Below the pieces are notes generated by a model. It was not told the DNA's origin and searched no databases. It was given only the letters and a program-made list of their open reading frames with translations. Position numbers and translations under genes: made by a program. Positions 1 through 4,866 of a stretch of DNA of 9,941 bases are shown piece by piece. The stretch is from an uncultured Clostridia bacterium (GTDB taxonomy: Bacteria > Bacillota > Clostridia > Oscillospirales > Oscillospiraceae): contig CAMEIK010000025.1 of NCBI GenBank assembly GCA_945918315.1, positions 1-9,941 of the forward strand. The letters run 5' to 3'. Each line of letters starts with the position of its first letter. Within the stretch, counting starts at the first letter, position 1.

Positions 1-534
1 GTTCTGGTCGACTCCCGGTCCGTAGCGGAGGCAGCGGATCAAATGATGGCCTGTGCCGCTTCCGGCGATTACAAAGCCCTGGAGGCTCTTCTCTACGGCT
101 CCCCTGACCTGGGCGAGGCGCCGCAAACGGATAGCACCGCCCAGGGTCTGATCTGGAAAGCCTATCTTGACAGCATCGAATACAGCTTTCCCGGCAGCTG
201 CTATGCCGTGGACGCCAACATGGCGCTGGATGTGCGGGTTTCCTGCCTGGACATTTCCTCGGTCACGGATTCGCTTCAGGAAATCGCTCCCGGACTTATG
301 GCAAAAAAGGCAGCCCAAATCACCGACGAGAATAAAGTTTATGATGAAGCCCGCAACTACCGGGAGGACTTCCTTGCCGAGGTGATGGCGGAGTCTGCCG
401 CCCAGGCTCTGGAGGAACAGCAGCCCTCCATGGAGCGGATCTTTACGCTTCAGCTCGTTCATTCGGATGGCGCCTGGCAGGTTATCCCCACCGAGGAGCT
501 TCTCCAGTTTCTGTCCGGGTTTGTTTCCGGTTAA
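1..534 (+). CDS. Hypothetical exported NTF2-like protein, 3' part
   Basis: The reading frame is open from the first base of the window to a TAA at 532-534, so the gene starts upstream. The Met at 43 is only an internal codon, because in-frame residues precede it (ending VAEAADQMM) and read as ordinary protein. About 177 residues are visible. They are acidic, Ala/Glu/Gln-rich and soluble, with a helical start and a C-terminal segment (FTLQLVHSDGAWQVIPTEEL) of the 'strand, DG-x-W, strand' kind that ends many NTF2-like or DUF4878/DUF5105-type lipoproteins. That resemblance is a fold impression, not a family assignment. Any signal peptide or lipobox would lie in the missing 5' end. The stop is followed by the next gene within a few bases, so it is the upstream member of an envelope operon. 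The function is not recognised. Confidence 0.7.
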   Translation, partial: VLVDSRSVAEAADQMMACAASGDYKALEALLYGSPDLGEAPQTDSTAQGLIWKAYLDSIEYSFPGSCYAVDANMALDVRVSCLDISSVTDSLQEIAPGLMAKKAAQITDENKVYDEARNYREDFLAEVMAESAAQALEEQQPSMERIFTLQLVHSDGAWQVIPTEELLQFLSGFVSG

Positions 535-546
535 GAGGTGACGATG

Positions 547-1680
547 ATGACCACAAACGAAAAATCCGCCCTTTCCCGGCCCGGGGTCTGGGTCTGCACC
601 GGACTGCTTCTGCTTGCGGCAGGACTGCTCCTTTTCCTTGCCCTACAGCCCGTAGAGCAGGCCAAAAATAAATCGGTCGCCAGTCTTTCTGTTGATGGGG
701 CATACCAGGCAGAAATGGAAGACCGTTTTTCCGCGATTCTGTTCGGTGAGGTCGCTTTAAAGAAAAAGGAGTACCGCATCAGCGATACCGCCGCTGCCGC
801 GCCTGTTCCCGATGAGACCTGCTACGGAGAAGCCGCCAGCCCTGCCGAGCTGCAATGGCTCGTGGATAAGGCAGCGGAGGTCCTGGACGGCCAGGAGCTG
901 TACTTCTCCACCGATATTGAGACCTACTTCCAAAGCCCTGTCTACTATTACCTGGATGAAACCATCTTTGCCATCACCTGGAAGCAGGTGATCCAGGACA
1001 CCGTGTTCACCTTTTCCGAGGTCAAGCTGATGCACCCTTCTCAGTTCCGGCGCTACCTGACCGGCGGCGAATTTGGTTCCGGCACCCTGGCAAAACCCAC
1101 GGAAATGTCCAAAACCGTTAATGCTGTGGTCGCCTGCAGCGCGGACTTCTATGCGTATCGCCGCAAGGGCATCACTGTTACAAACGGCGTAGTAAACAAA
1201 TACATTCCCGGTATACCGGACAACTGCTTTATTGACCGCAACGGAGATATGCTCCTGGAACGGAAACTGGAGTTTGCCGATGCCGCCCAGGCACAGGCTT
1301 ATGTGGATGAACATAACATTCATTTTTCCCTCTCCTTTGGTCCTATTTTGGTAAAAGACGGCGAGTACAGCTGCCCCAAGGGATATATTCTGGGTGAAGT
1401 GAAGAAGCCGTTCCCCCGGGCTGCCCTATGCCAGATGGATACGCTGCACTACCTCTTTGCCGCCGCCAACATGGATAAGTACTACTGGACGCCCCTGACC
1501 ATGGAAGAGTTCGCCCAGTGCATTTATGAAACCGGCTGTCGCCAGGCCTACGCCCTGGACGGCGGTCAGTCAGCGACGGTGGTTATGAACAATACGCTGA
1601 TGAACAATGTCAACTACGGCAGTGAACGACTGCTCAGCGACATCATCTATTTCGCGACGGCAAAGCCCGCAGGAGAGTGA
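547..1680 (+). CDS. Phosphodiester glycosidase family (NAGPA-domain) membrane-anchored protein
   Basis: This is a 377-residue protein with one N-terminal membrane anchor (about residues 15-33, Leu/Ala-rich) and an extracellular remainder. The C-terminal half (about 190-372) carries the marks of the NAGPA/DUF2233 domain, named after the lysosomal enzyme that uncovers mannose-6-phosphate: a VACSADFYAYR segment where the family has NGGFF, then TNG, DRNGD, SFGPILVKDG, PRAAL, and the diagnostic ALDGGQSATVV near residues 336-346. Bacterial members are thought to act on sugar-phosphodiester bonds in surface polysaccharides or teichoic-acid-like polymers; the substrate here is unknown. Residues 40-185 form a linker or extra domain without a recognised family. 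An AAGAGGTG ribosome site at 533-540 fits ATG 547 best; GTG 538 and ATG 544 in the same frame are alternatives. The stop is 4 bases before the next ATG, implying translational coupling. Confidence 0.82.
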   Translation: MTTNEKSALSRPGVWVCTGLLLLAAGLLLFLALQPVEQAKNKSVASLSVDGAYQAEMEDRFSAILFGEVALKKKEYRISDTAAAAPVPDETCYGEAASPAELQWLVDKAAEVLDGQELYFSTDIETYFQSPVYYYLDETIFAITWKQVIQDTVFTFSEVKLMHPSQFRRYLTGGEFGSGTLAKPTEMSKTVNAVVACSADFYAYRRKGITVTNGVVNKYIPGIPDNCFIDRNGDMLLERKLEFADAAQAQAYVDEHNIHFSLSFGPILVKDGEYSCPKGYILGEVKKPFPRAALCQMDTLHYLFAAANMDKYYWTPLTMEEFAQCIYETGCRQAYALDGGQSATVVMNNTLMNNVNYGSERLLSDIIYFATAKPAGE

Positions 1681-1684
1681 CCTC

Positions 1685-2671
1685 ATGAATCAAGTTGCTT
1701 TTATTCTGGACAATACCACACTGTATTGGTATTCCATCGTACTTGCCCTTGCGGTCACAGCCGGTATATGCTTTTTCATGGCATGCTGCTCCCATGCCGG
1801 CGTTCGGCCTGCCTGGGCCGCTGCCTCCGCCCTCCTGGCCGTTTTCCTGTCCCTGGTCTTTTCCCGGCTGATATTCTGGTACTGCCGGGCGGACAGCTTC
1901 CGCAGTCTCGGGCAGGCGCTGACCACCCCCTCATCAGGGAGCCTGGCCCTGGCCGGGGCCTTCCTGGGCTGCGCTCTGACCGCCCTGATACTAGGAAGCT
2001 TTGCGGGCGGCACCCGGAAACTGCTGGACTGCATGTGCGTGGCAGGCGCATGCGCCATCTGCCTGGGCCGGCTGGGCAATTTCTTCACCTCCGCCGACCG
2101 GGGCCAGATCCTGACGGAAATGACCTTCCTCCCTTGGGCCTACCCGGTGGTGAACGCCACCTCCGGTGAGCTGGAATACCGTCTGGCTACCTTCCTGTTC
2201 CAGGCGGTCATCGCAGGGCTCCTGTTTATCGTCCTTTCCTACCTGTTCTTCTCCCCCCGGACTAGAAAATATCTTTCCGACGGGAAACTTACGCTGCTGT
2301 TTGCCATGGTGTACGGGGCGTCCCAGGTGATCCTGGACAGCACCCGTTACGATTCTCTGTACCTTCGCAGCAACGGCTTTGTCAGCATGGTGCAGATTCT
2401 TGCCGCTGTGGCGCTGGGTGTCAGCATCATTCTGTGTGCCATCGGAGCGGTTAAAAAATGCGGCCTCAAGAAGTGGATGATCCTGGTCTGGGTTGTGATC
2501 GCGGGTCTCTTTGGTGGGGCCGGGTACATGGAATACTATGTGCAGCGCCACAGCAGGCTGGCCTTCTTCGCCTACGACATCATGGAGCACTGCCTGGTCG
2601 TCATACTGGTTCTTGGAATCTACCTGTGGAAGCTTTCTCTGCACGAGCCTGCACAGACCGAAACCGATTGA
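1685..2671 (+). CDS. Lgt-fold (prolipoprotein diacylglyceryl transferase-like) membrane protein with altered active site
   Basis: This 328-residue, strongly hydrophobic protein starts at ATG 1685 behind AGGAGAG (1671-1677). The frame is open further upstream, but that overlaps the previous gene. The Lgt framework is visible in order: LYWYSIVLALAV (13-24), a glycine/alanine-rich helix SLALAGAFLG (86-95), the Lgt signature as CLGRLGNFF (127-134), ATFLFQ (168-173) where Lgt has HPSQLYE, and VYGASQVILDSTR (209-221) where Lgt has YGxFRxxxExxR. Lgt moves diacylglycerol from phosphatidylglycerol to the lipobox cysteine. Aligning by eye to E. coli Lgt, Arg143 and Asn146 are kept (R129, N132), but His103 becomes Ala90, Glu151 becomes Ala137, Arg239 becomes Gln214 and Glu243 becomes Asp218. 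A C-terminal extension of about 60-80 residues adds further membrane helices. It is therefore probably not a housekeeping Lgt but a paralogue with another lipid-related role or a pseudoenzyme. Confidence 0.72.
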   Translation: MNQVAFILDNTTLYWYSIVLALAVTAGICFFMACCSHAGVRPAWAAASALLAVFLSLVFSRLIFWYCRADSFRSLGQALTTPSSGSLALAGAFLGCALTALILGSFAGGTRKLLDCMCVAGACAICLGRLGNFFTSADRGQILTEMTFLPWAYPVVNATSGELEYRLATFLFQAVIAGLLFIVLSYLFFSPRTRKYLSDGKLTLLFAMVYGASQVILDSTRYDSLYLRSNGFVSMVQILAAVALGVSIILCAIGAVKKCGLKKWMILVWVVIAGLFGGAGYMEYYVQRHSRLAFFAYDIMEHCLVVILVLGIYLWKLSLHEPAQTETD

Positions 2672-2682
2672 TTCTCCATTCT

Positions 2683-2729
2683 AAAAGGGCGGCGCGTTTC
2701 CGGTTCCCGGAAGCGCGCTGCCTTTTCTT
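2683..2729 (+). terminator. Intrinsic terminator of the NAGPA/Lgt-like operon
   Basis: AAAAGG at 2683-2688 pairs with CCTTTT at 2721-2726. After one unpaired G (2689), CGGCGCG TTTCCGG pairs with CCGGAA GCGCGCTG through two G-U pairs, leaving a TTC loop at 2704-2706. The result is a GC-rich stem of about 20 base pairs ending in TTTTCTT. It sits 11 bases after the Lgt-like stop and before the PadR promoter, so it separates the two operons. Confidence 0.88.
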
Positions 2730-2772
2730 GCTGTCAGGCTCCGGGACCGCGAAATTTGTTTGACAAAGTACC

Positions 2773-2801
2773 TTGACAGGCGAGGTATCTTATGATACTA
2801 T
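2773..2801 (+). promoter_or_regulatory. Promoter of the PadR operon
   Basis: A perfect -35 box TTGACA (2773-2778) is separated by exactly 17 bases from TACTAT (2796-2801), a 4-of-6 match to the -10 consensus. Transcription would start near 2808, just before the AGGAGG ribosome site at 2813-2818. A second TTGACA at 2760-2765 has no acceptable partner -10 box. The surrounding sequence is AT-rich compared with its neighbours. Confidence 0.75.
2785..2798. promoter_or_regulatory. Palindromic operator, probable PadR autoregulatory site
   Basis: GTATC (2785-2789) and GATAC (2794-2798) form a perfect 5-base inverted repeat around TTAT. It covers the spacer and the first half of the -10 box, so a bound dimer would block RNA polymerase. 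PadR-family repressors characteristically bind palindromes in their own promoters, and the padR gene begins 28 bases downstream. Which protein binds here is inference. Confidence 0.65.
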
Positions 2802-2826
2802 GATTTCCGAACAGGAGGGATTGCAA

Positions 2827-3165
2827 ATGTCCATTGCCGGTGATCTGATTCGCGGTCACACAGACGCGATTATTCTGGCCCGTCTGCTTCGTTCCGACAG
2901 CTATGGGTATGAAATCAACAAAACAATTTCCTCCCTCTCCGGCGGGCGGTTTGAGCTGAAAGAGGCGACCCTGTACACATCCTTCAAACGTCTGGAGGAA
3001 ACCGGCTGCATTGTCTCCTACTGGGGCGGCAGCGGACCGGGCGCCAGGCGAAGATACTATTCCATTACCCCCACAGGACGCCAAACCTGTCGGTGTTTGC
3101 TGGAGGAATGGCGGGAAACCAAGGATATTATGGACAAGCTTTTGGAAACGGAGGAAGAAACATGA
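2827..3165 (+). CDS. PadR family transcriptional regulator
   Basis: This 112-residue protein has the usual length of the short PadR subfamily (PadR-s2). The winged helix-turn-helix spans about residues 8-85: DAIILARLLRSDSYGYEI is the typical 'ILaLLxxxxxYGYei' opening, LKEATLYTSFKRLEETG is the recognition-helix region (usually EGTLYPxLxRLExxG), and RRRYYSITPTG is the wing (RRYYxLTxxG). A short C-terminal helix (90-108) would provide the dimer contact. The start at ATG 2827 is fixed by AGGAGG at 2813-2818 and by the family's normal N-terminus; an upstream in-frame ATG at 2803 lies at the predicted transcription start. The stop overlaps the next start by four bases (ATGA). PadR proteins usually repress their own operon and are relieved by small molecules or envelope stress; the inducer here is unknown. 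Confidence 0.92.
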   Translation: MSIAGDLIRGHTDAIILARLLRSDSYGYEINKTISSLSGGRFELKEATLYTSFKRLEETGCIVSYWGGSGPGARRRYYSITPTGRQTCRCLLEEWRETKDIMDKLLETEEET

Positions 3166-3812
3166 GAGATCAGCTGATTCAATATGTGTCCCTGCTCTTT
3201 GCCGGGGCCGAAAACTGTGAGGATATTCGTCAGGAAATCCTCCAGAACACCCTGGACCGTTATGACGATCTCGTTGCCCAGGGAAAAAGTCCGGAAAACG
3301 CCTACCGGCAGGCAATCTCCGGCATTGGGGATATTAATGAGATTCTGTCCGGTGAGCAGACCTTTACGGCACCTCCCCGAACCAGCGAGCCCGAGCCGGA
3401 GGCGGATACCCCCACTAAGAAACTGATGCGGGCCATCGCCATCGCTCTGTACATTCTCTGCCCGGCTCCGCTCATTATTCTGTCCCAATTCGGGCTGGAC
3501 AATCTGGGGCTCTGCTGCACTCTGGCCGTTGTCGCCGTAGCCACCGTGCTCATTCTTCTGGGCAGAAAGAACGGTTCTGAGGATGACGCCCCGGAGAGCA
3601 CCGCTTCCGCCCAGGCCAGGGAAGTCCCCCTGTCCGGCGGACAGGAGCTTCGCAAAAGCATCAAAGGCCTGATTGGGGCCATTGGACTGGCCGCCTACTT
3701 CATTGTCAGCTTTGCAACCGGCGCCTGGTATATCACTTGGGTGATTTTCCCCATCATCGGCGCGGTAGAGGGACTGGTGATTGCCTGCCTGGATCTGACG
3801 GAGGGAAACTAA
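3162..3812 (+). CDS. Permease prefix domain (DUF1700-like) membrane protein
   Basis: This is a 216-residue protein. Residues 1-65 form a soluble three-helix segment with the permease-prefix/DUF1700 pattern: EDIRQEILQNTLDRYDDLVAQG, then SPENAYRQAISGIGDINEIL, where the family has 'EEIxxxLxDRxxdLxxxGxsxexAvxxxxxxxGdp'. A Pro/Glu linker (70-85) leads to four hydrophobic helices at about 88-108, 112-134, 168-185 and 189-210, the second pair separated from the first by an acidic loop. The start ATG 3162 overlaps the padR stop (ATGA) and has GGAGG at 3150-3154. In Firmicutes such proteins are regularly encoded next to PadR regulators and DUF4097 proteins and are presumed to bridge signal and regulator at the membrane; the biochemical role is not established. 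Confidence 0.85.
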   Translation: MRDQLIQYVSLLFAGAENCEDIRQEILQNTLDRYDDLVAQGKSPENAYRQAISGIGDINEILSGEQTFTAPPRTSEPEPEADTPTKKLMRAIAIALYILCPAPLIILSQFGLDNLGLCCTLAVVAVATVLILLGRKNGSEDDAPESTASAQAREVPLSGGQELRKSIKGLIGAIGLAAYFIVSFATGAWYITWVIFPIIGAVEGLVIACLDLTEGN

Positions 3813-3813
3813 A

Positions 3814-4722
3814 ATGAAAACCAACGCAATCATCCGCATTGTCCTCTTCAGTCTGATCATCCTGGTCCTGGTGAGCATCCTGGTGGGTGGGATCGCCCTG
3901 CGGGAATATGGCTTTAGCCGGGCTTTCCGCCTGCGTCGGGACGCGGAGGACGTCTCTGCCCTATCCACGGAATCCGCGGAGCACCATACCGAGGACAACA
4001 CCCACAATTCCCACTCCTCCGCCCAGCCTGTTTCCGGAAAAATTCAGGACATCTCCATCGATTGGGCATCCGGCACCATTACCATCCGGCCCGGAGATAC
4101 CGATGAAATCCTGTACGAGGAAACGGGGAACTTTGACAGTGCCTATGCAATGGTTGCCAAGGTTTCCGGCAGCAAGCTGACCATCCAGTACTGCAAGGAT
4201 AGTTCCATCCTCAAAGGGGGATTCTCCTTTGGCGGCAGTCTTCACAAGGACCTGACCATCACCGTTCCCAGGAATTGGGTATGCCGGGAACTGGAAATTG
4301 ACGTTGCTTCCGCCGACCTGGACATCCGGGAGCTGACCATTCAGGAATTTGATTTTGACAGCGCCAGCGGAAAATGCGCGCTGACTGACTGCGCTGTCGG
4401 TGAACTGTCGCTGGATACCGCCTCCGGAGATGTCACTGTCTCCGGCACTCTGGACACCCTGGACTGTGACAGCGCCTCCGCAAAGCTTCAGCTGGAGCTG
4501 AAAAACACCCCCCGTTCCATCGATGTGGACACCGCCTCCGGCAGTCTCACCATGACCCTTCCCAGCGATTGCGGCTTTACCGTATCCCTGAACGCCCTCA
4601 GCGGCCGGTTTTCCTCCGATTTCGCTACCACAACCCAAAACGGGCACCATATTTACGGCGACGGGAACTGCAAAATCAATGTCAACTCCATGTCCGGCAA
4701 CGTAACCATCCGAAAAGGATAA
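3814..4722 (+). CDS. DUF4097 family beta-repeat protein, membrane-anchored
   Basis: This 302-residue protein has one N-terminal transmembrane helix (about 7-29) and a His/Ser/Thr/Glu-rich linker (45-75), followed by an extracytoplasmic domain built from repeated beta-strand pairs. The repeat is hydrophobic-x-hydrophobic-D-x-A-S-G-x-hydrophobic-x-hydrophobic. It is visible at residues 80-91 (IDWASGTITI), 161-171 (IDVASADLDI), 180-190 (FDSASGKCAL), 199-209 (LDTASGDVTV), 216-226 (CDSASAKLQL), 236-247 (VDTASGSLTM), 257-265 (LNALSGRF) and 288-299 (VNSMSGNVTI). This is the DUF4097 right-handed beta-solenoid pattern, also found in LiaG of Bacillus subtilis, which belongs to a cell-envelope-stress locus. 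GGAGGG at 3800-3805 overlaps the end of the preceding gene, one base upstream of this start, so the three genes are one transcript. A role as a surface sensor or shield is inferred, not shown. Confidence 0.88.
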   Translation: MKTNAIIRIVLFSLIILVLVSILVGGIALREYGFSRAFRLRRDAEDVSALSTESAEHHTEDNTHNSHSSAQPVSGKIQDISIDWASGTITIRPGDTDEILYEETGNFDSAYAMVAKVSGSKLTIQYCKDSSILKGGFSFGGSLHKDLTITVPRNWVCRELEIDVASADLDIRELTIQEFDFDSASGKCALTDCAVGELSLDTASGDVTVSGTLDTLDCDSASAKLQLELKNTPRSIDVDTASGSLTMTLPSDCGFTVSLNALSGRFSSDFATTTQNGHHIYGDGNCKINVNSMSGNVTIRKG

Positions 4723-4756
4723 AACGGGGCTGTCTTTCTGAATACTATTTTCGTCA

Positions 4757-4820
4757 AAAAAACTGTCATTCCGTGAAAGTTCAAGGACCGACGTCCTTCT
4801 TTCCGGAATGACAGTTTTTT
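4757..4820. terminator. Bidirectional terminator between convergent operons
   Basis: AAAAAACTGTCATTCCG (4757-4773) is perfectly complementary to CGGAATGACAGTTTTTT (4804-4820). Within the intervening 30 bases GAAAG (4775-4779) pairs with CTTTC (4799-4803) and AAGGAC (4783-4788) pairs with GTCCTT (4793-4798), closing on a CGAC loop, with only T and TTC bulges. The A run and T run give a U tract in either direction, so it can end the DUF4097 operon on the plus strand and the LTA-synthase-like gene on the minus strand. Confidence 0.88.
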
Positions 4821-4866
4821 GTTGTTGGATTTTTCCCCAGGAAGACATGCCCCGGGTCCTTGGAGG

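Noticed and set aside
1607..1684. Upstream extension of the Lgt-like gene beginning at ATG 1607
   Set aside because: These 26 codons overlap the end of the NAGPA gene in another frame, are not hydrophobic or Lgt-like, and a good AGGAGAG site points to ATG 1685.
2760..2765. Second TTGACA as an alternative -35 box for the PadR operon
   Set aside because: At 17 bases distance the sequence reads AGGTAT, and the good TATGAT at 2791 is 25 bases away; the downstream TTGACA with TACTAT fits much better.
3057..4007. A 316-codon minus-strand frame across padR and the DUF1700-like gene, and another at 3961-4848
   Set aside because: Both are antisense to convincingly identified genes and carry low-complexity Ser/Arg/Gly-rich sequence with no recognisable fold; they are codon-bias shadows.
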